Source of the DNA: Owenia fusiformis
Taxonomy: Eukaryota; Annelida; Polychaeta; Sabellida; Oweniidae
DNA: 64,000 nt
Reading direction: 5' to 3'
NCBI GenBank assembly: GCA_903813345.2
Contig: CAIIXF020000001.1
Location: 44,533,885-44,597,884, forward strand
Part shown: positions 49,843-61,500 of the stretch, one piece after another
Numbering within the stretch: the stretch's first letter is position 1
Layout of the letters: each line of letters begins with the position of its first letter
The notes under the pieces: model-generated
Databases searched by the model: none
What the model was told of the DNA's origin: nothing
What the model saw: only the letters and a program-made list of their open reading frames with translations
Translations under genes and position numbers: made by a program

Positions 49843-52800
49843 ATGATGTTGATGCATACAATAATAGTCCTGCTTGGGATGTGGACTTTGGCACATGCAG
49901 ATCTTAGTAACCTAGGTGAATATGCAAGTTTACTATGTTTGCTACCTCTTCAAATGATGTATTTTGCCAATCTTGAATAATTAGTTTAAAGATTTTGCTC
50001 ACTCAGCCAAAATCAAATGATATAATAGCAATTCAGACACTATTCTTGCATTTACCTGTATGAATTTTGCTCAGTACTGTATAGTCTGAAATTAACAGAA
50101 ACACGAGCATTACAAATTTTTCATCAAACTCACTCATGGTCTTTCAGAAATTCACTAATTCATGTTTTGTTTCATTTATTTCCCCTCTTTCAAGGAGAGC
50201 ATTAAAACATTTTAAAGCTCTATACCATGGTACTGTCAGCTGTATAAGAATACTGAAAATTGATTTGACATACTTGCATCATATAATAATTTCACATAAA
50301 TATGTTTAGCAAAGAACAGAGGCATAAAGGCGCCTAGTGGAAGGGAAGCTGATGTACCTGACAACTTCGTTGGTAGGTTCTGGGTTTTATCTTTTATTAA
50401 TTATTTCCTACACATCCACTTCTTATATCCAGGAACATTAGTTATCTTCCTCTATTCAAATGTTAACTTAAAGGAATATTCCTTGCCAAACCATCTCTCT
50501 CCTCATATGGTAGCTATAACCATATATATGCTTGCCATATTTAGCAAAACTCGCAAAAATGTTTTGATATGGTCAAATTTGATCACTTAGAAATGTGATG
50601 CTCAATTCCAGTAAGCTGCCATCTTTTAAAATTTCACACAGGAAGTGATGTCATCGACTCTCAACTTTGCATATAGCATTAGGTGAGGAGCTATTGAGAA
50701 TTACAAAACCAGCTAAATATTATTTTTCAACTTTGTATATTTAATCCTTCTGAAAATCTCTTCTTTTATTCTAAGTTGACAAGCCCTGAAAATATTTTTG
50801 CACAGAAAGTAATGATCACTTGTCTAGAAGTGATTTTGTTCTACTTTCCTATACTGTTATGGGCAAGGTTATAGAAGTTGAGAGTTGATGACATCACTTT
50901 CTGCAAGACCCCTAGGAGGTATAATAGTTTATCCCATACTTGGACGTGTTACAGGTACATAAAGCCGGTTTGTAAAAACTTATATTTTCATCAGCAGGCA
51001 GATATAGCTTTATGTCCCGCTCCGAGCAGGCAGATATAGTATATCTGCCCGCTACGTCATAATCGCCGCTCGCATATTTGTTCATAATTTGTAACGTTCG
51101 CGTAACGACTGTAAACGACAATGGAGAAAACACAGACAATCGGAATCTGTTTGATGGTTTAAAATAGGGAAGGAGCATCCACTTAAAAAATTCGAGAAAA
51201 TATATGTGGGAATATTTGAGAGAACAGAAAAATCCGCCCACAGCCAAGAAAACAAAACTGGACATGAATATTCTAAAATATTTCCACGATTGAACAATGT
51301 GAACCAGATGACCAAGATTGGTATGGGATAAACATATTATCCTATAGTCGGTTCAGGATATTGGGATTATCCCTTGGTCAATATAATATATTTTCCCTCG
51401 GGACCTGCGGCCCTCGGGCAAATATATTATATTGACCTTGGGATAATCCCAATATCCTGAACCTCATATAGGATAATCTCTATATACAAACTGTACACCC
51501 TAGGTTAAATAAAATGATTAAAGAGAAAATATCTTGATTTTTTCTTATACAGGGTGCTTAGCAAGAGAAGGCCGTTACCAAGTAGCAGGAGTCCCTGGTA
51601 AACCAGATGAAATTAATGAATGTATATACTATAAATGTGTGGGTAATGAATGGAAACCACAAGTATGTCCGGACAAGTTGGGCATATTAGAGAGCCAGTT
51701 TGATAAAGCTGGCAGAACAAATAGCTTTCCATGTACGAAGCCAAAAAATGGATGTTTATCAACTCTATCAGAAAGAGGAGTAGGTATGATGTATTAATAA
51801 CATACATTTTTGTATTTTATTAAAATGTGTGTCATTTATTGACTCTTAGGTAAATTACGAATTTTTTCATTTATTTTTTTAAAATTAATTTATTAACATT
51901 ACGAATTATATATTTTGCGTGATTTTAATAGACTTCAAGATGTCCCTAGTCCTACTAGGGATATCTCGCATACCATTGAATAGATTGTCGCGGAATTCTG
52001 TACTCGTGAATGTTAAAATTATGATGTTGGAGACCTACCCTTTATTTGACCAGCCCACTTCTTTCCTGTCTCATTTATACAGTTGAAATTGTAATTCTTG
52101 AGTTCTTAATTATCGTAAATCCTTCATTCTATAAGTATAATGTCGAAGCAATATCAACTTAGAAATTTTAGTTTGTCTGGTCATTCTGCAAATCTATATG
52201 AACACCAAGAAACGAAATTATTATAATAAGATTTTGATAAGTTTGACACGCGCACCCGCGCATTAGTGGTGCAACTCGAATGCCAGTACTCGCCACTCAC
52301 TCGTTGAACCTGTCCAAGATAGTTACTCGAGTACGTTTTTTCAAACTCGAGTAGGCATTGAATTCCCAAACAACGATCTCATACCCCGGGAATGATCATT
52401 TTTGGATGCACTGAACGAAACAAAGTATCGATTCCGGAAACAAAATGAAAATATTTAAAAACAAACAAACAAACACAATTATGGCATGAATAACTACATT
52501 TATTCTCACTAAATTGATACAAACTATATATAACATCAATAACATATAGAAGAAACGAAGAAATTGTATCTATTTGGTCTTCAAACAGTCGACTAGGTGA
52601 GTTTTTTTTTTTTTTTAATTTTTCCCTAATTTGTGCGAGTGGTCCTCCATTACAGTGGCATTTTCACACTTTCTACTCGAGTAGCATTTTTCTTGTGAGT
52701 TGCACCACTACCGCGCATGCGCATAAAGAGAATTTTAATTTTCAAAATTAGTTCCAAATTTTTGACAAAAATCTCCTAATTACTCATGAAATACCAAAAT

Positions 52801-55800
52801 ACTTCACTAAAAACGTAGCAGAGTGATTTCGGAGCATTCAAAGATAGGGTAGGTGCATAGTTTATCGCAGTTTGCTGCGTCATTATAAATATAGGTATGC
52901 GTAATGGCCATGATATCATCATGGCCATTGGGAAAGGCTAGATTTTAAGTGATCTTTTGCTATCTATTTCTACAGTAAAGTAAACTCTGGGATAACTGTT
53001 AAGCTTTTAAATATTTCTTTCCTTTATTATCAGATTATAATACATGACTCTCATTCTTATCCAACTTGAAAATGTTATATTTGAAGGACTTTTAGTTTGA
53101 AAAACTGTGAATATTTTTAAAATGTATGTTATCATAAAATCTATATTCCTTAAGCTGAATGCATCAAATTATTGCTTCAGCTATGGTAATCATGGAGCCT
53201 TCTTTGCCAGTGAACAAAAACATGTACAGTAAAACCTGTGTATAGTGAACATTATTTTTGCCAAGAAAAAAAACGTTCACTGTTTGTAGGTGTTCACTAC
53301 AGCAAGAATTTGATTTTGAGGCATTTTGCTATATTATATAAACAATTATTAAACAAGGCTAAAAGAGAGGAGGGAATAGTCACTTTACTTTGTATTTTCT
53401 ACTCATGATAATCCACGATAAGTTTTTGTTTTGTTGTTGTTGCGTTATATCAAAAGACTTATTTTAGACTGACTGTCATCTGAATGGTTCATCCTTTTAT
53501 TGTCAAATGTTAATCTCTTTATAATTCTTTATAATCTCATCAAGATGATCCTTTAAATAGTAGAATCCTTGACACATCTGAGTCAGTTAAAGGAATTTAT
53601 TGAATAAATTAGACATAATAGAGTCAAAGGGTGATAATGATAATCTTAATCCAATCTGATTTTTAAATTGATGGGGACGAGAACAAGATTAAGTTTGGAT
53701 TTTGCAGGTAATAAAAGATAATCACCAGATTATCTCAAAAGCAATCAAAGCTAGACACATATCATGTTTTATAAAACTTATTAAGAATTAAAATTTGTCA
53801 CACCTGTTTCAACAGAGGAGGAGATCAACATCTCAAATTAACATTTTAATTATTTTTGGCAGGTAATATAAACATAAACTGTTTCACTCTTAAGCAGTTG
53901 CAAACAATCTGTGAGAAATCTTATATCTGAATCAATGTCAATAGAGTCAGAATAATTCCATTGATTTTGCCAAGATTGAGTGTTCACAGTAGGTAGGTGT
54001 TCACTATAGGACATCAGAGTAAATGAAAGAAAAGGGTTTTGCCAATAAAAAACATTCACTGTCGATAGGTGTTCACTAGAGAGATGTGTTCCCTAACTCA
54101 GGATTTACTGTACTTCAATCATTAATGAGACTTATATTCTAATCCTTAGCCGAAACTGCAACAACTGTCTGTGGAGTCGACTTGGTCACTGTAATAGATG
54201 TTTCCTGTAGTATTGCTAGTGAAGACAAAGCAAAAATTAAAACTTTCTTAAAGAAATTTGTTTCCAACTTTCCGATTGGACCAGCATTCACCCAAATTGC
54301 AGGCTCTGTATATGGCAGTATTGTCAAAGACTTTCTCTACTTCAACACCTACAATAGTGCGAGGATGGTTAGTGAATCTTTGTGATCCTATAGATAATAT
54401 CAATGTTTTAAAACGCAAGCAAAATGTTTGATGATTTTTTACACTTTTTTTTTTGATTTATGAATGACATCGTTTATTCATATAACAGGTACGAAAGGCA
54501 ATTGATGAAATGCCACTTGATGCTAAACCATGTGCTACCCACACATTTGAAGCTCTTCGTCAGGCAAGAGAGGTTCATTTGACTGAAGAAAAGGGAAGAC
54601 GTGATAAAGGCGCAGATAAGCGTGATGTACAGTAATATTGTAGATTATTCGTTTTTGAAAACCTCTATACAAAAACCTCAATAATTTTGGTTGTTATATT
54701 AGTTTAGGACAATTATCAATTATGTATTTTAACAAACACATCATTATTTTTCGTTCCAAAATATAAACCCCAATTTGTCCCACGCTCAAGTCAACTTGTT
54801 TTGCCAAACTTTGAATTGTTGATTCAAAAATGGGGTTAAATTACTAAAATAGTGTTTTATTTTCTATGCTTCATAAAAGGGATCAGGCATAGTATGGAGA
54901 ATGCTACTTTGAGACTGAGATTTTCTCACCTTACATTTCCTCTAAGAGTCCTTAACAATGGTTCTTAGAGTTAAATTGGTATTTTTATTATCCTGATCAA
55001 AAAACACATTATTATAATGAAAAAAAAGTTCCATTTATGTTCAGAATGTAGACATGGTCAGTGATATGACTTTTCTAAATCATTCTCCATACGGTAACTG
55101 GTCAACTCGTACCCAAGACAACTCATACCCAAGACAACTCGTACCCAAGTCATGTCGTATCCAAGACAACTCGTACCCAAGACAACTTGTACCCTTGTAT
55201 ATGTTTTGAATCAAGTGTTGGGCTGGGAATGGGTATAGATATACATATTATAATGGTTACATACAGTTCAGAATAGTTTGAAGTATGCCCTCGGTCCAGT
55301 AATTTCACTATATTGCCCGCAGAAATGACATTATTGTACTATTAATTGTTTGATTCATTTGTTGAAAAGTTACTGTTGTAATTATATTTATTTATATATA
55401 CGTATTACAAAAAAAGTTGAAAACAAGCCTTTCAAAGCACTTCTTTCATTTAAAAAAGGTAATCCAAGTTAAAACAAAATGCTTTGCTTAATCCATTGAG
55501 AAAAAATGTCTTCTAAATTCAGAAAAAATATTGAGGCACACATATTATAACATTAAACATTTTGACACAGACTCAATTTGTTTTCTTATATGCACCCATA
55601 ATACTGAAAATAAACTTGGGTACGAGTTGTCTTGGGTACGAGTTGTCTTGGGTACAAGTTGTCTTGGGTACGAGTTGTCTTGGGTACGAGTTGACTAGGA
55701 AGCCTCCATACCATACCTGATTTTTTAAGAATTTCATGTCTGAAGATCTTGAGCTATTGCTTGAGTACTTGATGCCAGGATTAAATGCTTTCTCAATCAC

Positions 55801-56162
55801 CTTAAGGTTTGACATTTTAAAATATCAGACAAATATGTATTTTATTTTAGTGTTGTGTAATGTTGATGACTGATGGATACACACATCCCCAAAACAAGAA
55901 ACATGAGACTATTCGAGAAGCAGCTAACATACGCAAAATATGTGCTTTAATTCTGGTTACTTTGCCAAATAGTCCAGAGGAAGAAAAGAAAATGCCTGAG
56001 CAACAAAGAAAGAAATTGCGTGAAGAGGAATTTGCAAAGATACAACCTGATGGAGACATGAGGCTTGACCTTCAGTCATTTGATGAACTGGAAGAAAACA
56101 TCAACAACATTGCAAGAAAGACGTGTCAGCCTGTTAATCGAATTGAAAAGAATACGGTCTAA
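49843..56162 (+). CDS. Secreted Cys-module + vWA protein, copy 3 (complete)
   Basis: Close paralogue of copy 2. Coding exons: 49843-49915, 50310-50372, 51553-51783, 54150-54367, 54489-54626, 55851-56162 (stop TAA); phases fit, 344 residues. Signal peptide MMLMHTIIVLLGMWTLAHA, linker ending EADVPDNFV, Cys module with ECIYYKCVGNEWKPQVCPDK, and vWA MIDAS residues in VIDVSCSI, PCATHTFEAL and MLMTDG. The block FLKKFVSNFPIGPAFTQIAG is identical to copy 2. The C terminus extends five residues further (VNRIEKNTV). It differs from copy 2 mainly by inserted elements: a GGGATAAT element, a hAT-like MITE and a pogo-like element in the introns around the Cys module, and a 16-bp-unit element before the last exon. 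Polyadenylation signal AATAAA is at about 56220. Expected to be extracellular; ligand unknown. Confidence 0.88.
50480..50906. repeat. Foldback repeat with GTGATGTCATCGACTCTCAAC arms
   Basis: The left arm near 50645-50668 (AGTGATGTCATCGACTCTCA) and right arm near 50876-50900 (TGAGAGTTGATGACATCACT) are inverse repeats. The preceding segment (AATATTCCTTGCCAAACCAT, ATATGGTAGCTATAACCATA) also occurs at about 34090-34145 in vWA copy 1, so it is a dispersed element. Confidence 0.55.
50915..51480 (-). repeat. GGGATAAT dispersed element, copy 2, ending in a 52-bp-arm hairpin
   Basis: Inverse-oriented relative of 27421-27870. Its right end is an almost perfect palindrome: arm 51351-51402 (GTTCAGGATATTGGGATTAT ...) and arm 51411-51462 (... 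ATAATCCCAATATCCTGAAC) around a short GC-rich centre (GACCTGCG). It is located in the intron before the Cys-module exon of vWA copy 3. Family unknown. Confidence 0.65.
52264..52710. mobile_element. 447-bp hAT-like MITE with exact 8-bp target duplication
   Basis: The ends TAGTGGTGCAACTC and GAGTTGCACCACTA are perfect 14-bp inverse repeats, and both flanks carry CCGCGCAT (52256-52263 and 52711-52718). An 8-bp duplication with a TAGTG start fits the hAT superfamily. The interior has repeated ACTCGAGTA motifs and no coding frame, so it is non-autonomous. It lies in the intron between Cys-module and vWA exons of copy 3 and is absent from copy 2. Confidence 0.85.
53227..54110. mobile_element. Pogo-like non-autonomous element with TA duplication
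   Basis: The left end is CAGTAAAACCTGTGTATAG and the right end is GAGTTAGG...ATTTACTG inverse-related (CAGTAAATCCTG on the other strand), both flanked by TA. Inside, GGTGTTCACTA motifs recur near both ends as subterminal repeats. No transposase is seen. It ends only 40 bases before the vWA exon at 54150. Confidence 0.75.
55098..55700. mobile_element. Element whose termini are inverted arrays of a 16-bp unit
   Basis: AAGACAACTCGTACCC-like units are repeated about five to six times at the left (55101-55194), and the inverse GGGTACGAGTTGTCTT is repeated five times at the right (55615-55696). Both arrays end outward in GTCAACTCG / CGAGTTGAC. The core is AT-rich with no gene. It is inserted in the last intron of vWA copy 3, where copy 2 has nothing equivalent. 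Confidence 0.7.
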
Positions 56163-58553
56163 CCTCAACCTTTCTTGCAATTAACTGTATTTTCAAGTCA
56201 AGTTCCCTCTTTGAATAGCAATAAACACAAGTGCATTAATATTGATGTTCAGTATGTTATTTTGAAGAGTAAATGAAAATGGTGGTAAATAATTACAAAG
56301 TGGCTCCATTTATTTTTGATTTCTATTATTATAATAGGAATTGTCGCATAGTATTGCTTTTCTCTAATGTTTGAGCACAAAACATCCAAAGGGCTACCTA
56401 AAAATTAGCCTATAAGCCACAAACCTAAGCAGAATAAGATAGATTTCTTTCCCAGCTTTTTGCCTATTCATTATTTTCTTTCCAATTTAAATATTTTACA
56501 ATATTAAACCTTTATATGTACTTCCAAGACAATATCGGTTAGTAAGTCAAAACATGTTAACTGTAATTCAAACAGGGCTTTCTTTTTTAGTGAACAATAC
56601 AATAAGTTTATTTTTTTACTGCAGGACAACTTTGTGAGGTGTTAGACTTTCATATTGATAATATATTTGGTAAGTTTGGAAATACAGTTTTAGTCATCAG
56701 AGAGTAGGTATATCAATAGGTACAGATTGTGCTCCCTTTTGGCAGATCTTTTGTAACGACCCTTGATAACAAGTTGCTACTACAGTCCAGCTGTAGTGGC
56801 TTAAGCCTTTATACTGTAGCTCAGTCGGTAGAGCATCAGACTTTGGGTCCAAGGGTCCTAGGTTCGATTCCCACACGGGGCATTGAATTTATCACACTTT
56901 CTTTCAATTTCTTTATCTGGCTTGTTACACTATGCTCGTAAGTTAGTCATTACCCTGGGGCGCCCTCTGGTCATTACACTTTTACTATTCTCATATGAGT
57001 ATAAAGTTTTACAAAGGATGATGAAATATGAAGCAAAGTTTCATTTTGCAATGTTTATTTTATAAGATAGATATATTGATCATATGTTAAGTTTAGACAG
57101 CCTGAAGTTTAAAGACTTTGTAGGTGAGATATATCCTGCAGGGCTAGAATTGAAAAAACGACTAATGAATCTAATATGAGTACACCTTACCTTGATCTTC
57201 TTACTAACATTAAACTAGACAATAGTATATATTGTAAGTTACATGACAAAAAAGAGCTTTAATTTTGACATTGACACATTTGGATGGTAATATACCACTG
57301 AACCTCCTAGCATATGGGGTTTACTATCATAGCTTATTAGATATAGCAGGGCATGTTCAAAATATACAGATTTTAAATCAATATTTTATTGATCAAACTG
57401 TTAGGTCAAGACATGCTTTCTTGGCTTTGCTGAAAATATAGGTTCACGTTTAACCCCTGAAGATGCTGTATGATGTTGGAATTGTTCAGGAAATTTGAAT
57501 TGAACTCACGCTATTTTCACTTGGCACCCTTAATCTGGACCCTGACTATTGCATTAAAGTTGAGAAATAGGGATCCAAACCAGTCATAGTTTTCTCCTGA
57601 TGACCATTGTGTATTATTATGTTTCATGAATTATGGCCATGACTTTGCAAATGGATGTTGACCCTTTGAATTGCCTATAGATTTTGTGACTGGATTTCAT
57701 CTATCCCACATCATTCTTTGAGTACAAGCATCTACAAGTTTTTTTGATGTTATGAGTATTGGCTATCAATTTTTTCTTCAACAAAAATTGTACTGACTTC
57801 AGTATGAATGAAATGCCCCTTGGTGTTCAGGTCCTGGGAGTGAAATTGGCTCTTAATTGGAAGGGGAATGGGTGTTAGACATTATTTATTTTTACGTTTT
57901 TTATTTGTTCCTTCATCCATGCATTTATTTAAAGATACTGTGAAAATAACCACATGTTTGATTAGTCTGATAAACTAAGTATGATTCTTGTATTGTTTTA
58001 TAAGATTAAGTCAAAATGATTAGATATCTTAAATAGCATATGATCAACAATAAAATTGGCAGCTTACAGGAGTTGCAGACTGAAGGAGTCTGAAATTGCA
58101 TTTTAAATATAACGTGAGTATATACTTGATAAATATTTCAAAATTCCAATCAAGGCCAGGGGTTTTATTGGAATTTCAGAAAATAGATAAAATACATAAG
58201 TAGCAGGCAAAATTATAGGAAATAACAACTTTAATATGGACACAGAGAATTCCTCAAAAGAAAAAAAGGGTCAACATTTGAGAACCACAATACAAACAAA
58301 CTTCTGTATAACTTCTGTATAACTGAATATATAAGGGTTATGTACTGGGAGGTTTTGGATATGGGGTTTATCCAGAGGGAGATATGCATATTGAAAAATA
58401 AAGAAATAAGAGAGATATTATGAGAACTTTATGATCAACCCTCGTAGCAAGCATATTGTCACCTATTCTCAAACATAATTTATTACTATTTATGGCAACC
58501 ATTGATATTTTTGAACTTGTCCCTAAAATGTATAACATTTTCAGTGTGCTAAA
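56163..58553. other. Intergenic between vWA copies 3 and 4
   Basis: No coding exon is recognised apart from the tRNA-like element at 56811-56882. A TATATAAGG at about 58327-58336 is a possible promoter for copy 4, about 220 bases before its signal-peptide exon; no leader exon with a clear donor was identified between them. Confidence 0.45.
56811..56882 (+). repeat. tRNA-Lys-like SINE head or tRNA pseudogene
   Basis: It has a perfect pol III A box (TAGCTCAGTCGG, 56817-56828) and B box (GGTTCGATTCC, 56861-56871), with a D-arm and CATCAGACTTT like tRNA-Lys. The anticodon stem does not pair and the acceptor ends (ATACTG versus CGGGGCA) do not match, so it is not a functional tRNA. Flanking sequence to about 56960 may be the SINE body. 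An intact tRNA gene is rejected. Confidence 0.7.
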
Positions 58554-61500
58554 ATGGGGCTGTTGACATACCTATATCTATTGCATGTACACATATCATT
58601 GGCACAATGTTTTGGCTTTAAAGATCTTGGTGAGTATATTTACTTTTGTGTACAAAATATAAATACTTTAAAAAATAGTTTTACTTCATGGTCATGCTGT
58701 ATGGGACTAATTTAGATGTAATATCAAGTGCCATTTGATCATTCCTGTTTCTCTTGTATTCACAATTCTTTTCTATCAGGTTTTTTGGTAATACAAATAT
58801 GAAGTTGTAACTTCTATCAATTTTGGAATCTGAATGATGGAAAAGTTTCTCACAAGCCAATTTTTCCAATGATGGAGTCACATGTACATAACTGTTGAGT
58901 AACTTGCCTAGTTGGCTTTTAACAGATTTGGAAATGTTTTTCGCCTCATTGCTTTTTTCTTCCTGCGTACGCCACTGTTAAAGATTAACACCGTTCAATA
59001 CAATGTATACTTGTTTGAATAAAATTGCTTCCAAATTACAAGATGAGAAACACATTTGATCAAATAAGCTTTACTGATGAGTGTTAACAGTTTTACAGAT
59101 GAGACAACTAATAGTCTTCTTGGCTTATCAATGTAAAGGGATTATTTCATATTTCCTCATCATATCAATACAAATTAGTCAAATGCAATTAAGCCATGAA
59201 TTCTTTATTTTATTCTTAATCCATATCTATTAGGCTGGCTGTGGTAGCATACCAATGTGTCATCAGTCTTTATATTAATGTCATTTCATATATGAGGGGA
59301 TCCCAGTTTCATTTCACAAATAAAATGTAGAGTAAAATGGGTAATATACATCTGGAATGTTCATCTGCTTTACAATAGGCCTATTAACACTAAAACACTA
59401 ATGGGATTCCTATAAAACTAATAAATTTAAAATGCTTTTTTATTTTCTCACTGCACCAAATAATGTCTTAAAGAAAATTTACTGGATATGCTCAATATTT
59501 TCATCATGGGATTTTCAAGTGAAAAAAGGGTTCTAGGATTGTCACTACTAATTGTACTTCTGTTTTAGTAATATCAAGATCTAAGTTGAAAATCTATACA
59601 AAAGATGAAAGATCTCCACAAATCAAAACAGCAGGTAAGAATTATTTTTCAATATTTAGCACTTCTCAATATCTATGTTCAGTGATCTGCCCAGCATTGA
59701 AGTGAATAGGTGTAGAACCCATCTGATATATAGGTCATGGTGAATGGAGTTGATTTGTGTTTGTGCGTTTCCTCCATTTTTCTGTTTTCCTCTGCAGATG
59801 TTTTGAGGGGTAATAAAGACATCAGCAGGCAATAGTCCAAATGTAATATGGCACATGACTATGCATTGACCAATCAGGATTTATGTTACATATTGGGTTT
59901 ATAATAAATACATATTTGAAGTTGGAAGCTGGTTGAGGTGCCATGATATTAAACAGGATATGACGAAACAGGAAATGACAAAAAATTTGCATTTTTAGAC
60001 AGTTTTTGAACAAAGATAACAGAGTTCTGTTTTGACCTCCAGTCAAATTCAACTAGTTCCACATACCATTTACAGGTCCAGCATCACAATGTTCATGGTC
60101 AGAATGACCCTAAACATGATGAAATAACCTTTTCAGCCCTCCGAAAATGTGACTGAAAAATAGCTAAAAGTAGGAGGTAAGAAAGGTCACTGAACAGAAT
60201 CTTTTTAATTTTTCAGAAAATGTGCCCAATATATTGCTCTAAATGATACAATCTTTGAAAATTTGATTTCATTCATAGAAAAAGAAAAAAAATGAAAAAA
60301 TTATTTGAAAAGTGATTTTTTTTCAAAATAATTGGGTGATGATAATAGGGTAATTGAATTACATGTATTCACTTACTGATATTGAGAGTCTTTTCTGTGC
60401 ATAATGCTGTTACATATGTGACTCCATTATCTTTAGTACTATAAGTACCTTCATAATAACCTTAAACTAATGATGAAGGCCAATTCTGACCAATTAAACC
60501 CTCATAGTGCATCATGGGAGTTTCCAATCCAGTAATATTTTCCCACAAATAAACATTCAATCCTTTATAAGGTGCAGTAGAATAACATATTTTCTCCAAC
60601 TATGCAGACCAGTTAATAGCAGAAGATTTTGATTCAGATATCGCCATAATTTCCAAAATGGCAGCCTCCTCAGGAAGGAACTAGGGTGAATAATATCATT
60701 GATTTTGACACATATATGTCATTGGACCAATGGAAACATAATCAGCTAATCGATAAATACATGAAGAAAACGTCGACCTTTGACATTATGTTATCTTATC
60801 GGAGTGAGTCCAGTTTTAAAGAAGCAAATCATGAAATACCGTGTTATTGCCTGTACATGTACCGTTCCAAAATCCTCAGGGATTTTGTAATTTGAGACAT
60901 CTCCTCCAGGAGATTGAGGGAAATGCACTCTTCATTTATTATATTGAATACTGTAATAAATAATGACCATTCATCAATATTCTGCATTATTATGAACTTT
61001 TAATAATTGTACACTGATGCAGGTTGTAGAGGGGGAACATACAAATTAAATAGTGATGATAATTCGTTTGATAACTGCAATTATTATGTGTGTGCAAGAG
61101 GGGAATGGCTTCTTAGAAGATGTCCCGATGGCAGAGGAATTTTACCAGAAATGTACAATCTGAAAGAGGATGCTCTAGATGAAATTACCGATGTGTTCCC
61201 ATGTGTGAAAACCTCAAGATTCTGTACATCAACATTACTAGACAGAGGCGTTTGTAAGGAAAATACTTTTTTTCATCAATTTCTGTGAAGATATCTAAAG
61301 CAGTCATACTGAGTTTAATTAACAGTCTAAAGGGGTCTTTGAATCAGAATATTTCCCGCTTAAAAGTTTCACAATTTCATTTTAGCCAAAACAGTAACGA
61401 ACATCTGTGGAGTGGATTTGGTTATGGTAATAGATGTTTCCTGTAGCATTGATGAATTAGACAAGTACACAATGATGAGATTTATACAAAAGGTTGTCTC

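Noticed and set aside
50912-51265. 117-codon minus-strand open frame
   Set aside because: Lies wholly within the GGGATAAT dispersed element; the related copy at 27452-27721 has a different, broken frame.
56633-56669. Relic linker exon (GACAACTTTGT, then GTAAGT) upstream of vWA copy 4
   Set aside because: Only about 11 bases match the linker exon of copies 2 and 3; too short to support a duplicated exon.
56811-56882. Functional tRNA gene
   Set aside because: A and B boxes are perfect but the acceptor and anticodon stems do not pair; it fits a tRNA-derived SINE or pseudogene.
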